NCBI RefSeq assembly: GCF_937926365.1
Contig: NZ_CALAOH010000047.1
Location: 1-27,831, forward strand
From: an uncultured Azohydromonas sp.
Lineage (GTDB): Bacteria; Pseudomonadota; Gammaproteobacteria; Burkholderiales; Burkholderiaceae_C
DNA length: 27,831 bases
Direction: 5' to 3'
Part shown: positions 9,201 through 15,713 of the stretch, piece after piece
How positions within the stretch are numbered: the first letter of the stretch is position 1
Layout: each line of letters opens with the position of its first letter
Notes under the pieces: generated by a model
What the model was told of the DNA's origin: nothing
The model's input: the letters and a program-made list of their open reading frames with translations, nothing else
Databases searched by the model: none
Made by a program: the position numbers and the translations under genes

Positions 9201-9546
9201 CAAGATCCAGGAAGAAAGCATGCACTACGAGATGCTCAAGCACACGGGCGAGCATCCGATCATCGGCGTCAACACCTTCCGCAATCCGCACGGCGACCCG
9301 GTGCCGGACCACATCGAGCTGGCCCGCTCCACCGAGGAGGAGAAGCAGTCGCAGCTCAGCCGCCTGGCCGACTTCCACGCCCGCCACGCGGCCGAGGCGC
9401 CGGCGATGCTCCAGCGGCTGCAGGAGGCGGTGATTGCCGGCGGCAACGTGTTCGACGTGCTGATGGACGCGGTGCGCGTGTGCTCGCTGGGCCAGATCAC
9501 GCACGCGCTGTTCGAGGTCGGCGGGCAGTACCGCCGCAGCATGTAA
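6247..9546 (+). CDS. icmF: Fused isobutyryl-CoA mutase / MeaI-type GTPase chaperone (IcmF)
   Basis: This adenosylcobalamin enzyme interconverts isobutyryl-CoA and n-butyryl-CoA, and some homologs act on isovaleryl- or pivalyl-CoA. The 1099 residues contain an N-terminal B12 domain with DGHDASIN (cobalt-ligand His about 32). A central G-protein chaperone domain has the GTGGAGKSS P-loop (about 212-220) and NKFD (357-360). A C-terminal TIM-barrel mutase domain follows. Aligned by eye to methylmalonyl-CoA mutase, the carboxylate-binding Arg in the DILKE...RNT segment is Gln748 here, and the GPY tyrosine is Phe (about 591). Both changes mark the isobutyryl-type rather than the methylmalonyl-type. 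The next gene is a 3-hydroxyacyl-CoA dehydrogenase 36 bases downstream, which fits conversion of butyryl-CoA through beta-oxidation. An AraC gene is divergent. Confidence 0.96.
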   Translation: MTDLSAEFKSLAEYRPVHRLRFVTAAALFDGHDASINIMRRILMGMGAEVIHLGHNRSVDEVVTAALQEDAHGIAVSSYQGGHVEFFKYMVELLRARGGEQIQVFGGGGGVIVPAEIRELQDAGVARIFSPEDGQRMGLQGMIGEMLMRCDRDLTQGAPTEVSALQGHGDAAWRALSRLITALENGAADAGLVKALHEGAAQLRVPVLGITGTGGAGKSSLTDELIRRLRLDQDDSLRIAVVSIDPSRRKSGGALLGDRIRMNAIGPWQQGSRVFMRSLATRQAGSEISAALPDVIAACKCAGFDLVIVETSGIGQGDAAIVPMVDVPMYVMTPEFGAASQLEKIDMLDFAEFVAINKFDRKGAQDALRDVAKQVQRNRQAFGKRPEEMPVYGTMASRFNDDGVTALYQGLKARLSELGLQLGDGRLPRVDTRHSTQQVPIVPGTRMRYLADIAEAVRSYKRHALQQAHIAREAQQLSSSLRMLATECADVDAGVVDASLQRLLQDRESRMGRQARKLLAQWPDLQRAYAGDEYVVKIRDKEIRTQLTHTSLSGSKIRKVALPRYEDHGEQLKWLMLENVPGSFPYTAGTFAFKREGEDPTRMFAGEGDAFRTNRRFKLVSEGMPAKRLSTAFDSVTLYGNDPDLRPDIYGKVGNSGVSIATLEDMKVLYSGFDLCNPSTSVSMTINGPAPTILAMFMNTAIDQQIDKFAADNGRDATDDELRKIREWALANVRGTVQADILKEDQGQNTCIFSTEFSLKVMGDIASYFVHHQVRNFYSVSISGYHIAEAGANPISQLAFTLSNGFTFVEAYLARGMHIDDFAPNLSFFFSNGMDPEYTVLGRVARRIWAVAMRDRYGANERSQKLKYHVQTSGRSLHAQEIAFNDIRTTLQALIAIYDNCNSLHTNAYDEAITTPTEESVRRAMAIQLIINREWGLAKCENPNQGAFVIEELTELVEEAVLAEFERISERGGVLGAMETGYQRSKIQEESMHYEMLKHTGEHPIIGVNTFRNPHGDPVPDHIELARSTEEEKQSQLSRLADFHARHAAEAPAMLQRLQEAVIAGGNVFDVLMDAVRVCSLGQITHALFEVGGQYRRSM

Positions 9547-9582
9547 TCTGCGGGTTTTTACCGAGTGAACGGAAGGGTAGGC

Positions 9583-10434
9583 ATGAAGATCGAGCGCATC
9601 GGCGTCATTGGCGCGGGCACCATGGGCAACGGCATCGCGCAGGTGTGCGCCGTGGCCGGGCTGCAGGTGGTGATGGTGGACATCTCGGACGAGGCGGTGC
9701 AGCGCGGCGTGAAGACGCTCGCCGGCAGCCTGGATCGCCTGGTCAAGAAGGAAAAGCTCACGGCCGCGCAGAAGGATGAAGCCCTGGCCCGCGTGCAGGG
9801 CGGCACCGACTACGCCGCGCTCAAGGACGCGCAGATCGTCATCGAGGCCGCCACCGAGAACCCCGAGCTGAAGCTGCGCATCCTGCGCCAGGTCGAGGGC
9901 ATCGTCGGACCCGAGGCCGTGATCGCCTCGAACACGTCCTCCATCTCCATCACGCAGCTCGCCGCGGTGCTGGACAAGCCCGAGCGCTGCATCGGCATGC
10001 ACTTCTTCAACCCGGTGCCGCTGATGGGGCTGCTGGAGCTGATCCGCGGCCTGCAGACCTCCGACGAGACGCACGCGCTGGCGGTGGAGTTCGCGAAGGC
10101 CGTGGGCAAGACGCCGGTGACGGTGAAGAACAGCCCCGGTTTCGTGGTCAACCGCATCCTGTGCCCGATGATCAACGAGGCCATCTTCGTGCTGCAGGAG
10201 GGACTGGCCACGGCCGAGGACATCGACGCGGGCATGAAGCTGGGCTGCAACCATCCCATCGGCCCGCTGGCGCTGGCGGACCTGATCGGGCTGGACACCA
10301 TGCTCAGCATCATGGAGGTGTTCCACGAGGGCTTCGGCGACCCGAAGTACCGCCCCGCGCCGCTGCTGCGCGAGATGGTCCAGGCCGGCCGCCTGGGCCG
10401 CAAGACGGGGCGCGGGTTCTACAACTACGGTTGA
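9583..10434 (+). CDS. 3-hydroxybutyryl-CoA / 3-hydroxyacyl-CoA dehydrogenase
   Basis: This 283-residue soluble NAD-dependent enzyme oxidises short-chain (S)-3-hydroxyacyl-CoA to 3-ketoacyl-CoA, or runs in reverse. The N-terminal Rossmann loop GVIGAGTMGNGIAQ is followed by SNTSSISIT and the family signature MHFFNPVPLM, which contains the catalytic His. NSPGFVVNRI marks the start of the helical dimerisation domain, which ends with GRKTGRGFYNYG. The ATG at 9583 has GGAAGG six bases upstream, so it is preferred over the in-frame GTG at 9565. Placement behind icmF suggests one acyl-CoA degradation unit: mutase product butyryl-CoA, then beta-oxidation. The paired enoyl-CoA hydratase and thiolase are not here. 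Confidence 0.94.
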   Translation: MKIERIGVIGAGTMGNGIAQVCAVAGLQVVMVDISDEAVQRGVKTLAGSLDRLVKKEKLTAAQKDEALARVQGGTDYAALKDAQIVIEAATENPELKLRILRQVEGIVGPEAVIASNTSSISITQLAAVLDKPERCIGMHFFNPVPLMGLLELIRGLQTSDETHALAVEFAKAVGKTPVTVKNSPGFVVNRILCPMINEAIFVLQEGLATAEDIDAGMKLGCNHPIGPLALADLIGLDTMLSIMEVFHEGFGDPKYRPAPLLREMVQAGRLGRKTGRGFYNYG

Positions 10435-10442
10435 TGCCCCGT

Positions 10443-10478
10443 GGCGGGCCCGGGCCGTCGAGGCTTCGCGGGCCCGCC
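10443..10478 (+). terminator. GC-rich inverted repeat after the dehydrogenase, possible terminator
   Basis: GGCGGGCCCG and CGGGCCCGCC form a perfect 10-bp stem around a 16-base loop, starting 9 bases after the stop codon. There is no immediate U tract; a run of six T appears only at 10503-10508. It may be a transcription end or an mRNA-stabilising hairpin. Confidence 0.45.
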
Positions 10479-10609
10479 TACATGCTGTAGCTCACGAACG
10501 ACTTTTTTGCCACGCCATCGCCCGTCCCAAGGTGGACGCGGTGGGGGCAAGGCGGCTTCAATCCCGGCGTGCAGGGCGCGAGAACGCGCCGCAACGGGAG
10601 AACGAAGCC

Positions 10610-11038
10610 ATGAGGACCTTCCTGATCCTGACGCTGGCCTCCATCGGTGCCGCGGCCGTGGTGTCGGCCGCCGACGACGCCCGGGCCACCTACGAGCGCG
10701 AGCGCGCCGCCTGCCTTAGCGGGCGCTCGGCCCAGGACCGCACGACCTGCCTGCGCGAGGCCGCCGCGGCCTACCAGGAGGCGCGCCGCCCGCGCGGCGG
10801 TCCCGCGCTGCCCGAGGACCGTTACGCGGACAACGCGCTGCTGCGCTGCCAGCCCCTGTCGCCCGCCGACCGCGCCGAGTGCGAGCGCCGCATGCGCAGC
10901 GGCACCAGCAGCGGCAGCGTCACCGGCGGCGGCATCCTGCGCGAGCTGCGCACGGTGGAGGAGGCGCCGGCCTCGCCCCGCGACGCGGAGCACCAGCCCA
11001 CGCCCCCGGCACCGTCGGCCGCCTCGGCGCCGCAATAG
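10610..11038 (+). CDS. Small secreted Cys-motif protein of unknown function
   Basis: I do not recognise a named family. The 142-residue product starts with a signal peptide (hydrophobic about 4-20, likely cut near VSAAD), so it is probably periplasmic. The mature part has two similar units, C-x7-DR-x2-C type: CLSGRSAQDRTTC and CQPLSPADRAEC. Each could close a disulphide loop. The C-terminal third is Ser/Gly- then Pro/Ala-rich and likely disordered. The start ATG at 10610 follows GGGAG, and an upstream in-frame ATG at 10532 would bury the signal peptide. It appears to be a single-gene unit between two spacers of about 170 bases. Similar small proteins occur in Burkholderiales, to my recollection without assigned roles. 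Confidence 0.75.
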   Translation: MRTFLILTLASIGAAAVVSAADDARATYERERAACLSGRSAQDRTTCLREAAAAYQEARRPRGGPALPEDRYADNALLRCQPLSPADRAECERRMRSGTSSGSVTGGGILRELRTVEEAPASPRDAEHQPTPPAPSAASAPQ

Positions 11039-11210
11039 GCATGGGGCCTGCCGCCCCGGCGCGGCCCCCGGTTCGTAACAGGGCACACCAGGGCGCTGCC
11101 GTGCTTTTCCCGGGTATCCGCCTGGGCATGTTGCCCGCTGGGCACTGATGTTGTTACAGGGCGGCTGTGCCCATCGCCTAGGCTGGATGCCCATTCGAGG
11201 ACGGGAATCC
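11039..11210. promoter_or_regulatory. Spacer with repeats upstream of the hybrid kinase gene
   Basis: This 172-base non-coding gap probably holds the kinase promoter. It contains GGGCA-TGT-TGCCC (11124-11136) and two copies of ACAGGGC 78 bases apart (11078 and 11156), each preceded by GTWA/GTT-like sequence. A purine-rich GAGGACGGGAA lies before the kinase ATG. No clear -35/-10 pair was found. Confidence 0.35.
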
Positions 11211-13316
11211 ATGTTTCTTTCTCTTCGCGGCTGGCTGCCGTCCTGGCCTTTCGCGGCCTCGCGGCGTGCCCGGGCCGAGCTCAACCGCCAGGTGACCGAT
11301 CTGCAGGCGCTGCACGAGCTCAGCAGCCGGCTGCTGGAGGTACGCACGTTGCCACAGCAACTGGGCCTGATCCTGCAGACGCTGTGCCGGCTGCACGGCA
11401 GCTCCAAGGGACTGGTGTCGCTGTACGAGCCGCCCTCGCAGCGGCTGGTGACCGCCGCCAGCGAGGGCTTCGGCTCGCAGGCGCTGCGGCAGTTCAGCGA
11501 GGTGCGCGTGGGCGACGGCGCCTGCGGGCTGGCGGTGCGGCTGGGGCGGCGCGTGGTGGTGCGCGACACAGAAACCGACGAGGGCTACGCGAGCTGGCGC
11601 GCGCTTGCGCGCGAGGAAGGTTTCCGGGCCGTGCACAGCACGCCGCTGATCGCGCTGGACGGGCAGGTATTGGGCGTGATCTCGGTGCACCTGCCCCAGC
11701 CCGGCGAGCCCGACGAGCCGCTGCGGCGGCTGGCCGACATCTGTGCGCGCAAGGCCGCGGTGCATGCCGAGCGCGAGCGCTCGCGGCGCCTGGCGCAGCG
11801 AGCCGACGAGCGGCTGGCGGGGGTGCTGGCGTCCTCGCCGCTGCCCTTCGGCATCCTGGAGCCCGTGCGTTCGGCTTCGGGCGTGGTGGCGGACCTGCGC
11901 TGGGCCTATGCCAACGCCGCGGCGGCCGGGCTGTTCGGGCACCCGCTGCCGGCGCAGACGCCGCTGCGTGCGACGCTGCGCGGCGACGACACGGCGCTGG
12001 AGCAGCTCCTGGCCGTGGCCATGCACGGCCTTGGGCGCGAGTTCGAATGGCAGCCGGCGGGCACGGCCGCGGGCTGCTTCTACGTCATCGCCTCGCCGGT
12101 GCCCGATGGGGTGGCGGTGTGGTTCACCGACGTCACGCAGCGCAAGCGCCAGGAGCAGGCGCTGCGCGAGTCGGACCGGCGCAAGGACGAGTTCCTGGCC
12201 ACGCTGGCGCACGAGTTGCGCAACCCGCTGGCGCCGATCCGGCAGGCGGCGATGGTGTCGCGGGCGCCCAACGCCACCGAGGCGCAGCGGCGCTGGAGCC
12301 AGGAGGTGATCGACCGCCAGGTGGGCCACATGGCGCTGCTGCTGGACGACCTGCTGGACATGTCGCGCGTCACCCGCGGCAAGCTGGCGCTGCGCAAGGG
12401 CCCTACCGAACTGCGCGCGGTGCTGGACGCCGCCATCGAGGCCGCGCGCCCGCTGCTCGATGCCAAGCACCACCGGCTGGAGGTGCTGGCGCCGGAGGCA
12501 CCGCTGCGCTTCGAGGCCGACCCGCTGAGGCTGGCGCAGATCCTCTCCAATCTGCTCACCAACGCCGCCAAGTACACCGACCCGGGCGGCTACATCCGGC
12601 TGCGCGCCACGGTGGAGGAGGGTGAAGTCGTGATGTCGGTGGCGGACAACGGCATCGGCATCGCGCCGGCGGTGCTGCCCACCGTGTTCGGCATGTTCTC
12701 GCAGGTGGCGGCGCACGATGAGCGCAGCGCCGGCGGGCTGGGCATCGGCCTGGCGCTGTCCCGTGGCCTGGCGGAGCTGCATGGCGGGCGCATCACGGCG
12801 CGCAGCGACGGGCTCGGACAAGGCAGCGAGTTCACGCTGCGCTTGCCCTGCGGACGGCTGCGGCCGGAGCCGCGTATCGAGGCGCCGCCGCCGCCGCGCG
12901 TGGCCGGTGGGCTGCGCGTGCTGGTGGCCGACGACAACGCCGACGCCCGCGAGAGCCTGACGGCGCTGCTGGCGCTGCACGGCTTCGAGGTGATCAGTGC
13001 CGCCGACGGCGACGAGGCGCTGCGCCTGCTGCAGGAACGGCGCCCAGACGTGGCGCTGCTGGACATCGGCATGCCCGGGCGCAACGGCTACGAGGTGGCG
13101 CGCGCGGTGCGCGAGCAGCGGCCCGGGGGTGTGTGCCCGCTGCTGGTGGCCGTCACCGGCTGGGGCCAGGACCAGGACCGCTCGCGCTCGCGCGACGCCG
13201 GCTTCGACGGGCACCTGACCAAGCCGGTGGACCTGCAGGCGCTGATGGGCCTGCTGCAGCAGGCCGAGGCCGCCGGCGCCCCGGGCAAGAGACTGCGGCT
13301 GATCCGCACGGCGTAG
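11211..13316 (+). CDS. Soluble GAF/PAS hybrid sensor histidine kinase with receiver domain
   Basis: This 701-residue two-component sensor has no transmembrane segment, so it should sense a cytoplasmic signal. Domains in order: GAF (about 35-180); a PAS-like domain (about 205-315); HisKA with H-box LAHELRNPLAP (phospho-acceptor His about 334); HATPase with the N-box TNAAKYTDP and G-boxes DNGIGIA and GGLGIGLAL; then a C-terminal receiver (about 570-690) with acidic pair ADDN, phospho-acceptor Asp about 618 in LLDIGMPG, and the conserved Lys in TKPV. The ATG at 11211 is preferred over upstream in-frame starts because of the nearby purine-rich site. No partner regulator is adjacent, so it is an orphan hybrid kinase whose target is unknown. 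It converges on a DGC-type gene. Confidence 0.93.
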   Translation: MFLSLRGWLPSWPFAASRRARAELNRQVTDLQALHELSSRLLEVRTLPQQLGLILQTLCRLHGSSKGLVSLYEPPSQRLVTAASEGFGSQALRQFSEVRVGDGACGLAVRLGRRVVVRDTETDEGYASWRALAREEGFRAVHSTPLIALDGQVLGVISVHLPQPGEPDEPLRRLADICARKAAVHAERERSRRLAQRADERLAGVLASSPLPFGILEPVRSASGVVADLRWAYANAAAAGLFGHPLPAQTPLRATLRGDDTALEQLLAVAMHGLGREFEWQPAGTAAGCFYVIASPVPDGVAVWFTDVTQRKRQEQALRESDRRKDEFLATLAHELRNPLAPIRQAAMVSRAPNATEAQRRWSQEVIDRQVGHMALLLDDLLDMSRVTRGKLALRKGPTELRAVLDAAIEAARPLLDAKHHRLEVLAPEAPLRFEADPLRLAQILSNLLTNAAKYTDPGGYIRLRATVEEGEVVMSVADNGIGIAPAVLPTVFGMFSQVAAHDERSAGGLGIGLALSRGLAELHGGRITARSDGLGQGSEFTLRLPCGRLRPEPRIEAPPPPRVAGGLRVLVADDNADARESLTALLALHGFEVISAADGDEALRLLQERRPDVALLDIGMPGRNGYEVARAVREQRPGGVCPLLVAVTGWGQDQDRSRSRDAGFDGHLTKPVDLQALMGLLQQAEAAGAPGKRLRLIRTA

Positions 13317-13344
13317 CCGCCCGGGCCGCTGGACGCCGAACGCC

Positions 13345-13797
13345 TCAGCCGCCTCCGCAGCGGCAGGCGCCGCCGCCACAGCCCGCGGCCACCGGCTGCG
13401 CCAGAGCCGCCATCGCCTGCACACGCTGCTTGACTTCGGCATAGAGCTCTTCGAACTGCGCGGCGTCGAAGTCGGCGTGGTACTGCTTCTTCACACCCTC
13501 GCTGCCCAGTTGCAGGTGCACCGTGGGCTGCACGTCGCGCTGCGCCAGGCAGGCGCGGGCGCAGGCCAGCGCGCAGCCGTCGATGGCCAGGATGGGCCGC
13601 CCGCTCGCGGCGGCCTCGCGCGCGCGCCGCACCAGGCTCGGCACGTTGCCGCCCACGCCGGCGATGCAGGACATTTGCGCCAGCCCTTCGCGGTCCAGCC
13701 GCAGCGCGAGGTCATTGGCGAATTGCGCGGCGCTGGAGCAGCCCGAGCAGCTGTAGACCAGGGGTAATGAATCCGGCGGGGTGGCGGCGAGGGGCAT
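13345..13797 (-). CDS. Putative zinc-binding protein, DGC-domain type
   Basis: This 150-residue protein resembles the DGC-domain (putative zinc-binding) family. It has an early CSGCS pair (Cys17, Cys20), a SCIAGVGGN segment (Cys44), and the DGCALACARACL motif (Cys75, 79, 83) that names the family. An added Gly/Cys-rich tail (Cys140, 145, 147) looks like another metal site. It is predicted cytoplasmic, and the function of the family is not established; metal handling or a redox role is inferred from the cysteines. It lies 74 bases downstream of the NUDIX-MBL fusion on the same strand and may be co-transcribed. I used ATG 13797; an in-frame ATG at 13857 is possible, and neither has a good ribosome site. 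Confidence 0.82.
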   Translation of the reverse strand: MPLAATPPDSLPLVYSCSGCSSAAQFANDLALRLDREGLAQMSCIAGVGGNVPSLVRRAREAAASGRPILAIDGCALACARACLAQRDVQPTVHLQLGSEGVKKQYHADFDAAQFEELYAEVKQRVQAMAALAQPVAAGCGGGACRCGGG

Positions 13798-13871
13798 GGG
13801 TCGGATGCGGCCTGGACGGTGTTGAAAAAACCCATCGTTCCGGCCCGGGCCCGTCATGGTTTTGAGGCGGC

Positions 13872-15524
13872 TCAAGTTGCCTCGTCGCGCCGCCAAGCCT
13901 CGTCCTGCTCGACGGCCTTGCCCTCCGCCCGCAGCTTCAATAGCGCCGCCAGCAGCGAGCGCCGCGCCGCGCCGTGCTTCATCGGCGGCACGTCGTCGTA
14001 GACCTGCGCCAGCAGCGCGTCCATGGACTGCGGCTCGCCCGTCAGCGCCGCCAGCAGCTTGGCCTCGCGCTGCTGGCGGTGGCGGATGAGCAGATCCCAC
14101 ACGCGCCGCGGCTGCGCGATCAGGAAGCCGTGCCCCGGCGCCAGCCACTGCAGATCGGGCAGGTCGTCGCGCAGCCGCGCCAGCGAGGCCAGGTAGGCCG
14201 CCATGTCGCCATCGGGCGGGTTGATGACCACCGTCGAGCCCTGCATGACGTGGTCGCCCGTGAACAGGATGCTCTCCTCCTCCAGCAAGTAGCACAGGTG
14301 GTTGGAGGCGTGGCCGGGGGTGTGGAGCACGCGCAGCGTGGTGCCCGCGTCCAGCGCCAGGCGCTCGCCGTCGCTCAGCTCGCGCGCGGGGCTGAAAAAC
14401 TCGTCCTGCCATTGCGCGTGCGGCGTGCGCCGGCCCAGCACCTGCGCGCCGGTGGCCTGGGCCAGCAGCGCGGCACCGGGGGAGTGGTCCAGGTGCGTGT
14501 GCGTCGCCAGGATCCAGCGGATCGGCCCGGGCGCCGCCGCCACCAGCGCCTGCACCTGCGCCGCATCGGCCGGACCGGGGTCGATCACGGCCCACTCGTT
14601 GCTCCGCAGCGCGCCCACCAGGTAGCTGTTGGTGCCCGGGCCGGTCATCACGCCGGGATTGGCGGCGGTGAGGCGGATCAGCCGCTCGGTCAGCCGCATC
14701 GGCTCGCCCGGCGTGACCACGGTGCGCGCGATGCCCTGGCCCAACGGATCCACCAGCCTGGCCTCGGCCCAGCCCGGGTGCTCGGGGAACAGCGGGATCA
14801 GCTGGCCCTCCGGGTCGCGTGCGCGCTGCGGGCGGATGCAGGGCACCTCGCCCAGGCTGGCGGCCCAGTCCAGCATGTCCCTGGCGGAGGCGAAGCGCGA
14901 GAGCTCCAGCAGCAGCCGCCGCACCGGGCCGACCACGCGCACGCCCTGCGTGCCCCGCACCGCCTGGGCCGGGCTGAGCCAGGCATGGGCCGTCATCTCG
15001 ATGCCGTCGTGCGTGGCCTCCTGCGCCGGCGGCACCGCGGCCAGGAAGAAGCGGGTGTCGAAGCGCTTGGGCAAACCCGGCGGCGTGACGATGTGCGCGA
15101 AGAGCTTCAGCTCGCCCAGCGCCAGCCTGAAACCCTGCTCGCGGCACAGCTCCAGCAGCCCGATCTCGCGGCCGTGCAGCCGGGTGCGCCAGGCGGCCTG
15201 CAGCGCGGCGCCGGTGACGGGCTCGCCCCGCGCGTCCAGCGCCAGCAGCAGCCCGGCCTCCTCGAAGGTTTCGCGCACGGCAGCCACGTACCACGCCAGG
15301 CCGCCTTCGCCCAGGCCGAGGCGGGTGCTGGCGGTGGCTTCGTCCAGGCCGGCGCACACGGGGGCCAGCGCCGCATCCGCCGCGTCGATCAGCCCGCCGG
15401 GGAAGACCCAGGCGCCGCTGTTCTGGTCGCCGCGCTCGGCGCGGCGCAGAAGCAGGACTTCGGGTCCGCCCGGGGTGTCGCGGACGAGGACGAGGGTGGA
15501 GGAGGGGCGAAGGGATGTCGTCAT
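13872..15524 (-). CDS. NUDIX hydrolase fused to metallo-beta-lactamase-fold hydrolase
   Basis: This 550-residue protein has two enzymatic parts. The N-terminal NUDIX domain (about 1-230) has FPGGLID and a NUDIX-box end RETFEEAGLL (Arg84, Glu85, Glu88, Glu89). A long insertion separates the Gly pair from the REx2EE helix, as in CoA/peroxisomal-type NUDIX proteins. The C-terminal MBL domain (about 275-470) has THTHLDH (His342, His344, Asp346, His347), His405, Asp424 in FTGDH and His465 in APGHG, so a full two-metal site is present. A winged-helix-like tail follows, as in LACTB2-like proteins. The substrate is unknown; CoA or nucleotide derivatives plus a thioester or phosphodiester are guesses. 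I chose ATG 15524 because the NUDIX fold starts right after it. Confidence 0.88.
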   Translation of the reverse strand: MTTSLRPSSTLVLVRDTPGGPEVLLLRRAERGDQNSGAWVFPGGLIDAADAALAPVCAGLDEATASTRLGLGEGGLAWYVAAVRETFEEAGLLLALDARGEPVTGAALQAAWRTRLHGREIGLLELCREQGFRLALGELKLFAHIVTPPGLPKRFDTRFFLAAVPPAQEATHDGIEMTAHAWLSPAQAVRGTQGVRVVGPVRRLLLELSRFASARDMLDWAASLGEVPCIRPQRARDPEGQLIPLFPEHPGWAEARLVDPLGQGIARTVVTPGEPMRLTERLIRLTAANPGVMTGPGTNSYLVGALRSNEWAVIDPGPADAAQVQALVAAAPGPIRWILATHTHLDHSPGAALLAQATGAQVLGRRTPHAQWQDEFFSPARELSDGERLALDAGTTLRVLHTPGHASNHLCYLLEEESILFTGDHVMQGSTVVINPPDGDMAAYLASLARLRDDLPDLQWLAPGHGFLIAQPRRVWDLLIRHRQQREAKLLAALTGEPQSMDALLAQVYDDVPPMKHGAARRSLLAALLKLRAEGKAVEQDEAWRRDEAT

Positions 15525-15713
15525 GGAATGGGGCGGCTGAAAGCGGACTTCGAATGGTGCACGGGATGGCCCGTGCGCCGCGCCGCAACCTCCCGCCATA
15601 TGGCACGGTGCGGCGGCGCGCAAGGCACAATCGAGCCTCGTTTGTCCACGCCTTGAGTGTGGCATTCAGCCTCCCGAACCGGCCCTCGTTCACACGCCCT
15701 GCTGACCACTCCC
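15525..15713. promoter_or_regulatory. Divergent spacer before the pigment-type plus-strand operon
   Basis: This 189-base region separates the NUDIX-MBL gene from the halogenase-like gene and should contain the promoter of the plus-strand biosynthetic arm. I see no convincing -35/-10 pair, operator palindrome or terminator in it. Assignment rests on position alone. Confidence 0.35.

Noticed and set aside
7498..10326. Very long minus-strand open frame opposite icmF and the dehydrogenase (about 940 codons)
   Set aside because: It is antisense to two well-recognised genes. The translation is low-complexity, rich in His, Arg, Ala, Gly and Val, as expected from the complement of GC-rich codons, with no domain motifs.
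11178..13442. Long minus-strand frame opposite the hybrid kinase
   Set aside because: Antisense shadow of a confident kinase gene; composition is repetitive Arg/His/Gln/Ala/Gly with no recognisable fold.
13345..15693. A single long minus-strand frame that could fuse the DGC protein to upstream sequence
   Set aside because: The upstream part is the wrong frame of the NUDIX-MBL gene, whose own frame carries all the catalytic motifs. The DGC protein starts at 13797 (or 13857).
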